Numbered from the stretch's first letter, positions 38,308 to 54,908 are shown. The stretch: DNA of 64,000 nt from Amoebidium appalachense (GCA_963693365.1 CAVNZM010000001.1:11594001-11658000), one strand, 5' to 3'. Made by a program: numbers and translations. Notes: a model not told the origin generated them from the letters alone.

Positions 38308-39890
38308 TAATGGCCATATGTGCGCATATAGTGTGCATCTCTATCAAGCTAGTAATTCGTTTTTTTAGGATGGAAGATTATAATGCAATAATAAGGTTTT
38401 GGCGTTTGTGCCGCAGTGGTTTTTTGGATGGCAGATTGTAGTTCACAAGACAGCAAGAGAGTGAGAAATTCATAAGACTCTAAACGTGGTTGTTACGTAA
38501 CCAAAAAATTAACGCTTTCTAGTTTTCCATCATACCCACATAAGCTATGTACTAACACAAACATCTTCCCCACACTCTCTGCTCTGCAACGGTTACGATA
38601 ACCCCTACCCACATGATGGGCTGGAGGTGTTCCATTGTGGCAAGGGTCGAGACAGGTACGTGTGCTTGGACGCACAAATAAATCCATCGGGCTGGGCCCT
38701 GATGTAACCGGACAAGTGTTCCCCCCCCCCCTCTCTCTCTCTCTCTCACATATACGCATGCACACGGGTGTGCACTAACAGCCTGGCAGCCCTCACTACA
38801 CCGTCACAAGGCTTGCACCACATGATTTGCTATGGCCAGTTATGCTACGTTATTGGTCTGCTCCCCCCCTCCACCCCATGGCCACCCCATCAATTCTCCA
38901 TCTGCAGTAACTTACCAGAGCGTGTTGGACACTGCAGTGGCCGGTAATTGTACATGGCCATGTGTATGCACGTAAGATCGATGGATTTGATCGATGAAGA
39001 GACGGAAGCTGCTTACGTCCTCACTAGCAAGTTCTTATATGGGCGTGCCTCGATGCCTTTGGCCATGGGCCCAAATGTACTTGAGGGAGGCAAAAAGACA
39101 GGAATCCTTATCGGGTGGATTTGCAATTGTACTGGCCGGCGCGGCAGAGGGGATTCGAGAAAGGGTGCTAGGGGGGGATGTGGGGGGATGATCATCGAGG
39201 TAGTAGCATTTGTGTTAGCGCTAGCACAGCACAAAAATAGTAAAGAAAAAGGTTAACACATTTGTGCAAGCTAGCGTGGCCATGCATGGGAGCTGCTTGT
39301 GTGTTGGCCTGGGTGCTAATATACATGTTTTTTTCTTGGTGTGGGTGTGACACTCACATGTGGGGGAGGGGGCCACTTGTACTTGTCCGGTTACATCAGG
39401 GCCCAGCCCGATGGATTTATTTGTGCGTCCAAGCACACGTACCTGTCTCGACCCTTGCTACAATGGAACACCTCTAGCCCATCATGTGGGTAGGGGTTAT
39501 CGTCACCATTTTGTAGTGTGGGGAAGATGTGTTGTAGGGATATATATGGGTATGAACTTACTGTGTAGGTACATCTGTGCATGTGCGTGTGCACATGTAG
39601 GGCCCAACCACATCGGCTGAGTTCACTTGCTCCAATGAGTCTAATCATTCTTCAAGAAGCAGAATTATTCTGCAAAAGCAGAAAGCCCTATACTTATAAT
39701 TCTGCTTAAAGTAGAATTTTCTGCTAAAAGCAGAGTGAGTCTGCTTTTGTAGAATAATTCTGCAAAAAAAAAAAAAAAAGATATATTCCGCTTTTGCAGC
39801 ATAGTTCTGTTTTTTGCAAGTTGACTCTGCCAATGTGGTTGGGCCCTACATGTGTGCATGTGTGGTGTCCGTGGTGGCAGTAGCATGCAT

Positions 39891-39931
<41 letters not shown>

Positions 39932-40415
39932 TCCGTTGTTCGCCCTCCCCTCTTCCTTTTTTCCCTTGCTTGCTCGATTGGTACGCCAGGAGGCATTGAT
40001 ATATTCCTTCAAAAAAACGGTTCACATACTTCCTCCTCCCCTCCTCCCAAAGAACTCTAGGGTAGCAATATTTCGAATTCTGGCTTCATGTACAACCAAA
40101 CGGGGTTATATTTAAAAAGTTCCAAATCCCCTGGGAGGTCCCTCCGGGAACAAAACGGGAGGGAAAAAAAACAAAAAAAAAATCAAAGTCCCAAACTACG
40201 CCACCTAGGCTATATTGTTGTGGCTCCCACTACTCTACACATGCTTGTTGAACTCAGTATTGTTTTTCTACTGCACCATGCTATGTAATAAATTAAGTAC
40301 ACATGCATGCAGCGGCGCTTTTCAAAGTTGCCCGTCGCTAGTCTCTATGTATCAGAGTGGATATCTCCGGGATACTTCGAGGTGAGAATGAACAGTGTTT
40401 TGCTTGTGGAAGAGA

Positions 40416-40506
<91 letters not shown>

Positions 40507-40537
40507 TGTATGTGTTTCAGTGTGTGCGTGTGTATGC

Positions 40538-40574
<37 letters not shown>

Positions 40575-43500
40575 TGTGCATGCATGTGCGTGCGCCTGTA
40601 TGCGTGGGCGGGGTGAAGGGGCCTTGGTTTCATTTGCAGCCTAATATGCCAGACAGATCTGCTCACTGGCATCCCTGCCAGGAGCGCTTGCTCACTTTAT
40701 CAGTTAAGCGAACACATCTACGGTTCCCGTCGCAGCCGCAATCATCCTCACAACACGTCAGCTGTTGTGGATAATCCATGCCGAGGGGATAGCAGGGTTT
40801 CTCTCTTTTCACGTAGTTGGGGTCGGTACAAGACGTAGCCATGGTGAACATCCAAACACTCTTGCATTTCCCGTTCACACATTTTCGACGTCCATCGCAC
40901 GAACAATCATCCATGCACGCCCCTCCGTTTGAAGACTCGTCTCCAACGTAGAAACTGTTCTTCTTGCACGTGCGAGCTGGTGTTGCCTGTGTGCCTCCAC
41001 TTGTGGTCGCTTCCTCCCCTGTTTTTGAATATGCCACCTTCTTCCAACCCCCCCGGCTTCTTGGTCTCGTGTCTTGTTTACGGAATCGTGAAACTTGCAC
41101 TCTCACATCGGCCTCATCGTCCACATCCGTGCCTGTGGCGGCATCACGCCAGTATTCCTGGCGGTCTGATGCAACATAAGGCCAGTCTTGGTCATTTCCT
41201 TCAATGTCTTTAGCGTATGCGTGGGCAGAAGCACGCTTGTAGTCGTAGGGCCTTGCGTGGCGGCGGGCCTGGATGGTGCACGCTGCCAACATCAAAACAG
41301 AAAGAGCACAGAGACGCATCTCGGTTGGGTTTTGAAAACGGCCCGAAAGTTAGTGCTCAGGTGATGCCAAGGACAAACCTTGCAATTTTATTGCAAGCTG
41401 TTGTAGCCTACGATAGTCAAGGCCCAAAAACTGTTTATCCTTTAAGAGAACGGTACAGTACTGTTTCCCGTAGCTACCGTAAGCGTATTTTGCTAAATGC
41501 TCCCTGCAGCAGGAGTGTTGTTGACTCCGGGGTACGTTGTGTCCGTGAGTCGTCGAGCTCTGACAAACAAACACAAATTTAAGGTAAGGGGCCCATGCTT
41601 TTTTGCTTTCTACATAGACCAACCAAGCGCGTTTTTTTTTATCCGCTCGACCGCCCGCACATTCCAGTGATAAAATCGACCCCTTTTTTTCATGATCAGA
41701 GGCCTGATCAGAGGGCCGTGGTATTAGCCCGGCCTAACACTCCAGATTGTACACACAACTAGCCTGTACGGCCCGACCAGGCCTCGCGGGCCGGCCTTAT
41801 ACACCGCACGATTCAATGGCGAAAAGAAGAAATAGAGAAAGAAAAATAAAAATAAAAACCAAACAACAAAGAAAAAAAGGGGGGAAGCGAGGGAAAGGGA
41901 CTCATATTAAAAAGCTGAAGTTAAAAAAAACGAAGGTATTGCCGAGGAGATAGCAAATACAGTCACTGTCATTGACATCATTGATATAGCGTCTGGCCAA
42001 GCCCTATCCACTGCAAGCCTTATACGTACCGCCATTTCCGAGCCAGGGGGGTGCCTTATACTAAGAAATGATGGCGATATGGTTCACGATGCATATGAAA
42101 TAAGAACTTTCATAAATTATATTATGAATATATGGATAATATTTTTTTAATAGAATAAGAAAGTAAAGGATATTTCTCGAAAAATCACCGGAATCGGCAC
42201 GGAACATTACATGTAGTCCAATGCTGCACTAACGGTTAGAATGTCAAGTGTAAAACTATCCGTGTCATGATTCGGCCGGCCGCTGCCTTCAAGCTGTAAA
42301 CATTTTTCTTTTGACTCGGTTTTATTGATCCGTTGATGAAGGCAACGTGCAGCCACAGGCTACATACTCACCAATAGAACTGAAAAAGCCAAAACTACGA
42401 AATAAAAATAAAGCGACAAGTGACAAAGGACACCAGCGGGCAAAACCTTAAGTGTACGTGTATGCGTGAAACTAGTTTGCTCCAACTAGTCATATGCATC
42501 GATGTTGACCAGACCACACTCCGCAAGAAGACATCATTACTGCTGCTTCCCAACAGGCGACCCTCAAAACCTACCGAGGCACAGGAAGCAAGTCAGCCTC
42601 TAAAAGAGCAATGCAGACCAAATCTGAGCTAAAAAACAGTCCCAACGGGCCCGGCCCCTAGATGATAACCCGGAGAAACTGCATCTAGCTCTCTGATAAG
42701 GTGGCCTAGTTGTGGCAGGACACACAGGAAAACACAATTACAGAATGCATGCAAGCAAACCCGGTCATTGCCATACGACTGGAGGCTAAGGACTGGCAGT
42801 CACTTGGAAAGCTCCCCGGCGACCAAGTAGCCGCCCATCCACTCACGCAGCGCAGAAGTAGCTGAAGAAGTTGCAGCAGCCCACCGCCAATAGATCGCGC
42901 AGAAGCGTAGACAGCGTGTAGAAGTTACCATAGGTTGCAGTGGACCACCAGGCGTTGAAGAAACCACTTCTCGAGCGAGAAACTCCGCGAAAGGGAGATG
43001 CCCCCACACTCTCACAGCAGTAGGAATACACCAGGCCACACCACACACACGCTGCAGTCACGTTCACCCTGAGTGGGACTCCCTCCCACCACAAAAACAA
43101 GAAACGAAAGCCTTTATATACCTGCCATGGTGAAGAATCGGGAAAAAAAGTTGACGTGACAGCTAAGAGATCGAAGTGAAAGTGAAGTCCCACAAAAACA
43201 AGAAACGAAAGCCTTTATATGCCTGCCATGGTGAAGAATCGGGAAAGAAAGTTGACGTGACAGCTAAGAGATCGAAGTGAAAGTGAAGTCCCCCACAAAA
43301 ACAAGAAACGAAAGCCTTTATATACCTGCCATGGTGAAGAATCGGAAAAGTTGACGTGACAGCTAAGAGATCGAAGTGAAAGTGAAGTCCCTTTATACAG
43401 ATAACTTGCTGATGGATTGATATTGGGATACTATAGTGCGGGATGACATCAGGCCTTGATAATTTTTTTTTCTTTTTCTTTTGACTGGATTTATTCGACG

Positions 43501-46500
43501 GAAAGATATGCAAGGATGCACGGCATACTGAGAAGACAATAAAAACTTCACGAGTTATCCAGTAACAAGTGCATACTGAGATACCTGAACACTGTGTGAA
43601 AATCATATAAATACTCAATGTGACGACCAACAGAATTCAACAAAAAGTCTAAAGTGTTCACATTGCCAGCTAGTGTAGCAGACACCCGTAGGGAAAGAGG
43701 TAAAACGCGACATAAAAACTCACACCTATCAACATGCTTGCGATTAAAAAGTTCAGCACAAAAATGGCACCAGCGGCGACTCGGATAAAAACAAGAATTA
43801 CAACGCCACTGCACAAGTTCCCAGGCAATATTAACATCAGAGCACCATACACTGTACTTATCTACTAGGGTGGTATCCATACGTACAGCAGGAGAAATGT
43901 ATCCTGCCAAAGCTCACAAAAAGCGATAATGATCAGTACAGTGTTGCCTAAGGAACATAATACATTTTATTTTTATTTTTTTTTAATTATCCCGTTTCAC
44001 TCCCGGCGAGGCACTGCCTCAGGGGAGCTTACCGTCTTCGGAATCCGCCTAGACACAGATCGTACTGTATAGCACACTCATAAGTCAGGATCCTATTTGA
44101 CCCCAACTGGCACTATTTTTAGTTACGCCTTATCCCACGGTTCTAGCCGCAGCAACGCTAGTGGGGAAGTGAGCACAGCGGGCCAATCATGTGCTTGCGC
44201 GCACACTCAGCTACACTGATTCTGATGCTGAAAATGAAGAAAAACACGAACAAAGTTACGAAGACACACCCACAAACGAAAACGAACACATGACTGCGAA
44301 AGTGCATGAAGAAGATCACTTCGACCAGCCTAAAGCACCCGTATTTAACGAAATCCCCCTTGCAGGATCCCCTCTGGCGTCTGCAGGTGGACTGGCAGGC
44401 ACGCCAAGTCGCCCGAGAGGCTCTGATGTCAGCACAGGCTCAGGAGGTAAGGCTGGGTCTATATTGAACAAGCACTTTGCAGAGCACGAAAAACTGTGGT
44501 TGCACCCTCTCCGCCAGTTGCATGCATCCGAATACGGCCCCATCTTGGCTGCATTGAAACTACCAGAATACAAGGGTGACTTGCAGGATAAATGCACGGT
44601 GATTGAATGGCTGCACGAATTTTCCCAGCAGATGTTTTGCATTGCAGGGGTCCCCCCCACACTTGCTGTTCGCTGGGCGGTGCAGTGCTTTCCTCTTGCT
44701 TCCCCCGCCCGTGTGTGGTACACGAATTTTACCAGGACACAGGGAGAACTCACGTTTGATGCATTTGCACATGCACTAGTTACGAAATTTCACGACCAGC
44801 GTGTGCAAGAGGCACTCAGTGCCGAATTAAATGCACTCAAACAAGGCAAGCAAAAGGTGGCCGAATTTGCAAGCAGGCATGCGCGTTTGTGGGCACGTGT
44901 GTACCCCCTTAAGTCTGAGGCACACCAAATTTTGGATTTGTCTCACCGATTGGGTGGGGAAGACGAACAAGAATTTCGCAAATATCAACTCAGACAAACA
45001 CGAAAAGAAGAAGAATTGACCCTGTCTGGAGTTGTTGCCTATCTCGCAGAAAAAGAAAGAGACAGGCACACACGAACCCCATCCACCATTCTAACACAGA
45101 AACCCCCCACAAAACAGCAACCCGGTGGTGGATCTGGTGCCAGCGAGAAGCCGTCTATTTTTTCGCGCATGGGCACCACCCCCTGCAACCGTGGGTGCAA
45201 GTACGGCAGCCACGCCGAAGGCAAGACGTGCCCGGCCCTCAAATTCGAATGCCACTCCTGCAAGCAGAAGGGGCACTTTGGGGGGTCACCAATTTGCCCC
45301 AAGTACGACCCCAACTTTAAGAAGGGAACCCGCAAGGCAGAGATTGAGGCTAATCGGGCCAAGTTCAAGAGAGCACGTGTAGAATAGGAAGGCGGGCAAG
45401 GGACTGGTCTCTCCCCAGTAGAACATAATGTATTTGATTTAATAGCAGAGCTGGAACTGTGTTCCCCTCTGGCAGATAAATTGCAAAATAAATCTACTGG
45501 TGCGGAAATTTCTGTTGTCTCGGAGCCCTCCCACGAATCTGCATGTGCCCCACCCCCCCACGAACAGTTACCCCCGTGTACTGACCCCCCCATGCACACG
45601 CACACCCCGCCCCCGCGCAAAAAGAAAAACGTGCATTTTGCTGACCGTGTGCACTCCTCCATTGCAGAACCACGGCATGAAAATGCCACTGTGTGCACAT
45701 TAACCCACGAAAATAAATGCACAGCCACACTTGCGCGAATGTATGTGCATGGGAAGCTAGTCACAGTAGTTGTCGACTCTGGTGCTAGCCATAGCTGTAT
45801 AAGCACAGCATTTTACGAATCTCTCCCTGTAGTGGCAAGAAAACGAATTCAGCATGTTCCTAATTTTAGTGTACTGGATGCACAAAGTAACGAAATGACA
45901 TGCCAAGGAAGTATATCTCTCACTCTCGCCATTCTCTATGAAAACTACTCCGGGACGTGTGTTGCCTCTAGGGGGACATCCCCTTGGACGAAAGTGAACC
46001 TGCAATGGTTGTAAACCACGGCAAGCCCCCAGTCATCAATTTATTGATCCGTGAGGTCCATGTGCCCAAAAAACGGGGGAAGTCTTCGCCCCGTGAAAAA
46101 ACAGCACGTATGTGTGGATCAATGGGGGTTGTGCATCAGCAAACTTCATCCGGCATCCGAAACCCATTAAAAACCCATTAAAGATATCATAAACCCATAA
46201 ACCCATCTTTTTGCCACTCTTTATCCCCCTCTTGTCTTTTAGATAACATAACAGCATCGTTTTGCTATCACGGGTTTTCTGGATATCATTTTGGTATCTT
46301 TTGCTAGATATCAAAATGATCTCATAATGGGCTCATACGGAGCACCCTGAACCCATCGTTGTTCTATCCTGTGGTCCATGTATTCAACAACCTCGTTATA
46401 TCCGTATGATACCATTATGATAGTCTATTTGATATCATAAAATCTTTTTAGTCTGATGTTCAGAAGCGTTTTAGACATAATAAAGATATCTCTAATAGCG

Positions 46501-46786
46501 GATTAGGAGCCCTTCCCCATATCCTTATGGTAGCTATCACATATCCTTACGATATATATGATAATCGATCATAAGATACATATATATCTATGGGGTTTAC
46601 GCTGTTTACTCGAGGCAAAGAGAACCAGTCTCAGGTATGGGGGGGGGGGTTTTGCTCGGAATATCCCCTCAGCGGTATATCATGATCACGTACATAGATG
46701 TCGGGTGGTGACTATATATCAGGGTTTACTTTCTCTACGAGACACCATAAAGACTACAAGGAGAAATCAATTAGTTGGGGTTCCCC

Positions 46787-46823
<37 letters not shown>

Positions 46824-46855
46824 GGGCTCCCCTCGGGACACTCGGTATCAGCTGG

Positions 46856-46924
<69 letters not shown>

Positions 46925-49900
46925 TGCGCTATAATTTTGTAGTGATGTGTTTCTCAAGCCAATCAATACATCTAATAAACAGGTCGTAGTTACGCGTGTT
47001 TAGTATAAAATCAAGGATGTTGTAATTTACAGGTAGGCTATCTTTCTGGGTGTCTGTTGTGAATGTGACGTGTGTGTGTTGCGGTATTATGTGGTCTATC
47101 AAACTACATTTGGCGATACATGACCGGTTAAACTGGTGTGTGTGTGTGTTGTTTGGGCATGCAAATGATGCCACCTTATACTTATTAGATCTCCACTGTA
47201 TAGCACGTGTACAGTAAAAGCGTGGTAATTGATCAATAATACCATCAGCTAGAGAAAGACCAGTTCTACAGGAAGGTAATATGTATTTAGGTGTTATACA
47301 CTTGCGAGTGCCATATTTGGCAATATGGTTGAGGCGGTCAGTATATATAAAACGAGACATAAGGCTTAGTTTTTCAAGGTGTATGCTTTCATCGGGTCTA
47401 GTGTCGTTTGGTATCTTTTTCCATTTGTTATATTGCGTGATTATCTTGTGATTGTGTACATGTTTAATAAGTAAGTGGCAGTCCAAAGTCACACACACAC
47501 TATTGCGGGGTTTATTTGTATTTGTGCCCAGGGGAGAAGGGGAGAGAGAGGGGAGGAAAGAGGGGAGAGGTGAGGAGGGGACAGGTCGGATAGAGAAGAG
47601 AGGGTGGGAGGGCAAATACTTCTTTAAGCGGCTTATGTGCTTATTGAATTTCAGCGCGAGATAGGATACTCTAGCAGCTATTGGGACCAGACCATATATC
47701 GAGAGCGTTACAGGCCCAGGTTTACAACAGTTGTTAGATAGAAAGGAGGCAACTTCTGCTTCAAGGAAATTTGCCAAGGGTTTAAGCGCTCTAGTTCTCT
47801 CTTTCTTGATCCAAGCGGCGAGAAGGGGTAAACCATATTCACATGCCGGGAAGACAAAAGTGCGAATAAATGTAAGTCTAATAGAAGGATGGAGGGGTGT
47901 GTCTTTAAAAATATTAGCCGAGAAGAAAGCTAACCGCTTACGAGCCAACTCTACCCTCTTTTCGACCATATGGGGAAACATAACACCAACAGAATCAACC
48001 GGAACACCAAGATATTTGTATTCTGGAACTATAGGTACAGGTTTAGATGATAATGTAAATGTGTGTAAATTGTTAGCTATATCAGGTACAAGAACACCAC
48101 ATTTGTCTATGTTAAGGATCATAAGGTTTGCCTTGCACCACTCTGACACTACATCGAACAATCTTTGCAGGCGTCTAGGGGTCCGGGCAAGGAGGGACAG
48201 ATCATCAGCATAGAGAAGTGCAGGCGGAAAGTTATTAATAGGGTCATCGTTTTCGGCGTAAATCTTGACAGCCAAATCATCTATAAATAGGTTAAACAAA
48301 AAGGGGCTAAGCAATGAGCCCTGCAAGAGACCTCTAGTACGAGCAAAACCATATGAAAGATGCCCATTAACCACAGCTCTACCATAGGTTTGAGACAAGA
48401 GTGCTTCTAACAGAACACCAATGCAGTGTGGTACACCCCGTGCAGCAAGCTTTTCCCATAGGAGACCAGGGGAGACAGAATCGTAAGCAGTTTTCCAATC
48501 AATAAAGCCAACATATTGTGCACCAACTTGCATAGAATCGTGCAGTGCCATTATTTGAACATAACATGAATTGTTTTTACGAAAAGCGGATTGGCATGGG
48601 TGTATGTGAAGAATAGATTGAAACCTAGGGTGATGTGCAAATAACCTAAGTAAGCAAGCTTCAAAGAATCTACGAACAACCTGGGTTAGTGTAATGGGGC
48701 GAAAGGATGATATGGGGCCCTCAGAGTCCTTCTTAACTATGGGGATCACTAAGGTATCTAACCAAGATGACGGGACATGTCCACATTTAACACACCAAGA
48801 AAAGAGAGAGCTTAACATGATAGTAAGATCAGGTTTAATAGCACGATCACTTTCCTTTTGTGGGTAGGAGGGAACAAGGATTTTAAGAAACCCAGCAGGG
48901 AGTCCATCAGGTCCACAAGACTTACTAGAGCTATAACTAGATATCACAGACCATATGGCATCGGGACTGAAAAAGGGGAGGATCGATTCTATGGGGATAG
49001 ATGGGTCTACAGGCCACACAATAGGTTTCTGAGCGGGGGTCCTATCTTTAAACAGTTCCGAGAAATACTTATCAGAGTCTATGAGGGGGTCTCCAGTGGT
49101 ATCACCAATAATACGAGCAGGGGGGCCAAATCGATTCATACTAGCAAGCCGGCGCAAGCTTTCCTTTTGAGACAGGGGTTCACCTAGTCTAGCGGGAGTG
49201 GTGTTTGGTAACAAGAGAGCATCGGGATATTCCTTCCTACCACCGCCAGCATAATCACCGAGATCTATCAAATCATCAACAATAAAGTTAGTGCATGTAT
49301 CTAGTACGAGATGTGAATCTGGCCTGGCTTGTGCAGATTCTAATAGGCGCATATATATAGGGTGTTTCGTAGCATAGCATACACATACATCAACTCTACC
49401 CCACTGTGACTTAAGCTGGGATAGACGGAGGCGAAAGGTGGGAGGGGGAGGGGGGAGCAGATCAAGGGAGATCTTAGGTAGGAAAAGGATAGGAGAGTGG
49501 TCAGATGACCTAGAGAGGTTAGGAGGGAGAGAGAGTTTTGACATGGTTGATGGCCAATATGATATCATTTCGAGGTCATTATAGGAGGTTTCGTATATGG
49601 TAATACATCTATAAGATACTATTACAGATGTCCTTTTCATATACAACGGATAGGTATGGTATGCCGAAAACATTATCTAAAGATCATACGTTAAATGTCA
49701 TAACGATATAAGCCTCATAACATAAAGATAACTAGGATGGGTCAAAAGAAATTTCGTAATAATATCGTTTTGATAGTTTTAGGAGCCTTTAAAGATATGA
49801 GAAGTTCTGGCTGTATGTCCTCTACACGACATCTTTCTAGTATCTGTTACATATCGTTAAAACATATAGTAGTTTATCAGCTAACCATTCCTTATGATAT

Positions 49901-50125
49901 TAGTAGCATATCGTTAACATAACTCTGTCACATCTTTTTGACATACAGCACATATATCAAAACGATAAATTTAAGGTATAATTAAGATTTATTAAGAATG
50001 ATTTTCGCAATATAGTTATATTATCCTTTTCATATCATTATGTTATGTCTTGATATATATGATTGAGCCATTTTCAAAGTTGATATCATCCAGACGTCGT
50101 TTCCGATCACTGTTTGATGTCGTTT

Positions 50126-50160
<35 letters not shown>

Positions 50161-50536
50161 ACCCCTTTCGAACCTGCCTGTCACGTGGTCATATGTCGTC
50201 GAGCCGCTGATTACAGATCCATTTTCTGCAGACACGTCCCACTGGAACGTGTCAACTATAACTCATCTATTATCTTTTACGTAGGGTTATGTCCCACTGG
50301 GGCGTGTCTGTCACTTCAAATATTTTCTAAGACAAATATTTTTAAAGACATGTCCTCGGGACATGTCTTCACACAATTTATTCGAACTACGAAAACACAC
50401 AAAATAAATACACAGACACACACATAATAATAATAATAATAATAAAAATAATAAAAAGCTCTGTTACTTTTTCTCTTCGCACACACACACACAAAAAAAA
50501 AAGAAAAAAAGAAAAAAAAAGAAAAGTCACTCTTTT

Positions 50537-50570
<34 letters not shown>

Positions 50571-51160
50571 GAGTATAAAAGAGCAGCAACGAACATAAAC
50601 AAAACTCAAAACAAGCAAACTATTATGCGGGTTTCTAAGAAGCTCCCAACATCATTAAACTAAACACATGCTAATCCCTTGACAGAAGAGTAACAAGGTG
50701 TGTGTGTATGGGTATGAGGCCCAAAAAAAAAAAAAAGGACGCCCAACATGACAATATAAGGGGGGCACTCTTACACCAAACCATACCATACCAAATGCCG
50801 GCAGAGTAATTAACAGGACAAAGAGCCGGTACCCACCTATGGGTGCTAAACATGCACATGATCATTCATGTGCTATAAGAGCAACACAGAAACGAAACAC
50901 GGAAACAACAGCAGCCATAGGACAAAGAACCAGACCCACAGGGTCTTGCCTCCATACTTTATTTACCTTAACAGGACAAAGAGCCGGTACCCACCTATGA
51001 AACGAAAAACGGAAACAACAGCAGCCATAGGACAAAGAGCCGGTACCCACCTCTAGATGATAACGTAGCCTTATAGCTGCTGATGACTTCATGGGCCAAC
51101 CTTGCCAAAACCTGTAAAGGAACTCGAGCTAAGAATTAGCTCATCCTACTTGCGAGAAGT

Positions 51161-51197
<37 letters not shown>

Positions 51198-52057
51198 GAG
51201 GGGGCTGACTGAGAGTGGCAAAAAAAGAGTCGACAGAACCAACCTTAAACATAGTAAGGACGGAAACCCGGACCAGAACTTATGAAGTCTAGAGAAGCAG
51301 AAAATAGCTTGAACGATCGGTGGAGGGGATGATAGCTATAGTGCTAACAGCAAAAGTAGTGCCCACAGTCGCTGGTTCATGAACGTGAAAGGCAACGTGC
51401 ATCTGCAGCCAGCAGACACACGCACACGCACGCACGCACACACACATACACACACACACACACAGACACAGACACAGACCAGACAGACAAACGCCATATG
51501 CACAAAAGCAGGCAACACAAAACTAACCTTCAAGAAGAAGCTGCAGCATGCAGCATGGTCCAAAACAATCAGCACGGTGGCTGCGCGATCTGCGGAGGGG
51601 ATCTGTGACCAGGCGCTGCGGGAAGGGAACTGCGACCAGGCGACCTGCGGGAAGGGACCTGCGACCAGGCGACCTGCGGGAAAGGACCTGCGGACCTGCG
51701 GGAAGGGGGAAGAGAAATGGAGAAAACAACGTGCGTACAGGCTTAAATGGAGAAAAAAATTGCAAACCGGATTGGGATTTAGCCAATCACTATTCGCCGC
51801 GCCTGATTAGGAAAAAGATAAAAATAGATTTCGGCTCGCGCGCGCGCGTGCATCAGCTTGGTGCCCTTAGCGCTACCCTTAGTGCCCTTAGTCACAACTA
51901 TCAGACTATAGTTACGTGTCCTCCACTTCTTTGTTCTTGACCATTTTTTCGGCATGAAAGGGTTTCTGTTACTTCTTGCTGTCCTTCTTAGCGTGCTTGC
52001 TTGTCTTTTTTTCAACATGGGTGTCACTGGCGCTTTCGACTTCTTTGAAATCACACA

Positions 52058-52088
<31 letters not shown>

Positions 52089-52641
52089 GCGCGCGCGCAC
52101 GCACACACACTCACACATGCACACTGCACACACACACACACACACACACACAGGCGCGCACACACAGGCACGCACACACACACAGGCGCACACCTACACA
52201 ACACACACAGCACATGCACACACAAGCGCACACACGCACACACCCTGTTATCCCTGATCATGATGCCCCCTCCCCCCCTCCCTCTTCCCCCCCGCGCACC
52301 CCCCCCCCCCCCCCCCCCCCCCCCACCCACCCCACCCACCCACCTACAAAGACGAAAACATTGTACATGTATTGCATACACAAATATACTCGCACATATA
52401 CATACACACATTCACTTTAATCTTTCAGGCTACATGTGCAATATACATTAATTATGCACAGTCGATAGAATTCGTTGTGAACCCCCCCCCCCCCCCCCCC
52501 CCTCCCCCCTCCTCGTTCCCCCCATATGCAATGGGGATAATATTGTTTCCCGCTATTAATTAAAAAAATCACCGTTCTAACTTCTTAAGACCGAACCACT
52601 TGTAACACCGACAGTTTCGGTTGTGTGGAACCCCCCCCCCT

Positions 52642-52672
<31 letters not shown>

Positions 52673-54805
52673 CCCACCCACCACCTTACCAATATTGAGG
52701 TGTACACTGCCCCCACATCCCCAACTGTGTGCTGAATATCCCGTGCTAGGAAACCAATAACGTGAAAGTAACACATGCCGCATGTGGGTAGTTATTGAAA
52801 AAACCAATAATGTCTAGGTAACATACCGTATGATGTACATATACTATGCTACAAAGGGGGTTCTATACGAGCTACAACGTTGTGTTTTTTTCGTGTGACC
52901 CTCGTACTCCAGGGGCACATTCACCATCCCCCCCATAAACTTTGTGGTAAAGTTCTCGTGCTAGAAGCTGTTCTGTGGGTAGTTATTGAAAAAACGAATA
53001 ATGTCTAGGTAACACATGTACATATGCTATGCTACAAGGGGGGTTCTATTCGAGCTACAATGTTGTGTTTTTTTCGTGTGACCCTCGTACTCCAGGGGCA
53101 CATTCACCATCCACCCCATAAACGTTGTGGTAAATCTCTCGTCCTAGAGGCTGTTCTGTGGGTAGTTATTGAAAAACCAATAATGTCTAGGTAACATATA
53201 TATGTACATATACTATGCTACAAGGGGGGTTCTATACGAGCTACAACGTTGTGTTTTTTTCGTGTGACCCTCGTACTCCAGGGGCACATTCACCATCCCC
53301 CCCATAAACGTTGTGGTAAAGCTCTCGTGCTAGAAGCTGTTCTGTGGGTAGTTATTGAAAAAACCAATAATGTCTAGGTAACATACTATGTACATATACT
53401 ATGCTACAAGGGGGGTTCTATACGAGCTACAACGTTGTGCTTTTTTCGTGTGACCCTCGTACTCCAGGGGCACATTCACCATCCCCCCCATACACGTTGT
53501 GGTAAAGCTCTCGTGCTAGAAGCTGTTCTGTGGGTAGTTATTGAAAAAACGAATAATGTCTAGGTAACACATGTACTTATACTATGCTACAAGGGGGGTT
53601 CTATTCGAGCTACAATGTTGTGTTTTTTTCGTGTGACCCTCGTACTTCAGGGGCACATTCACCATCCACCCCATAAACTTTGTGGTAAATCTCTCGTGCT
53701 AGAGGCTGTTCTGTGGGTAGCTATTGAAAACCCAATAATGTCTAGGTAACATATGTACATATACTATGCTACAAGGGGGGTTCTATACGAGCTACAACGT
53801 TGTGTTTTTTTCGTGTGACCCTCGTACTCCAGGGGCACATTCACCATCCCCCCCATAAACGTTGTGGTAAAGCTCTCGTGCTAGAAGCTGTTCTGTGGGT
53901 AGTTATTGAAAAAACCAATAATGTCTAGGTAACATACTATGTACATATACTATGCTACAAGGGGGGTTCTATACGAGCTACAACGTTGTGTTTTTTCGTG
54001 TGACCCTTGTACTCCAGGGGCACATTCAACATCCCCCCCATACACGTTGTGGTAAATGTCTCGTGCTAGAAGCTGTTCTGTGGGTAGTTATTGAAACAAC
54101 CAATAATGTCTAGGTAACACATGGACATATACTATGCTACAAGGGGGGTCTATTCGAGCTACAACATTGTGTTTTTTTCGTGTGACCCTCGTACTCCAGG
54201 GGCACATTCACCATCTCCCCCATAAACTTTGTGGTAAATGTCTCGTGCTAGAAGCTGTTCTGTGGGTAGTTATTGAAAAAACCAATAATGTCTAGGTAAC
54301 ATACTATGTACATATACTATGCTACAAGGGGGGTTCTATACGAGCTACAACGTTGTGTTTTTTTCGTGTGACCCTCGTACTCCAGGGGCACATTCACCAT
54401 CCCCCCCATAAACTTTGTGGTAAAGCTCTCGTGCTAGAAGCTGTTCTGTGGGTAGTTATTGAAAAAACGAATAATGTCTAGGTAACACATGTACTTATAC
54501 TATGCTACAAGGGGGGTTCTATTCGAGCTACAAGGTTGTGTTTTTTTCGTGTGACCCTCGTACTCCAGGGGCACATTTACCATCCCCCCCATAAACGTTG
54601 TGGTAAATTTCTCGTGCTAGAGGCTGTTCTGTGGGTAGTTATTGAAAAACCAATAATGTCTAGGTAACATATGTACATATACTATGCTACAAGGTGCTAC
54701 AAGGGAGGAGATATTTTATGAACGGGAGAGTGAGCCGAGAATGTGTAGATAAAGAACAGAGGAATATCGAGGCAACCGTGGTGTACCCTGTCTTTATGTG
54801 AACAC

Positions 54806-54837
<32 letters not shown>

Positions 54838-54908
54838 CTCGCGCGTTCGTGTCTACCGATGTACGTGCACACGGGCATGTGTTTGGGTGTGTGTATGTAC
54901 GTGTGTGT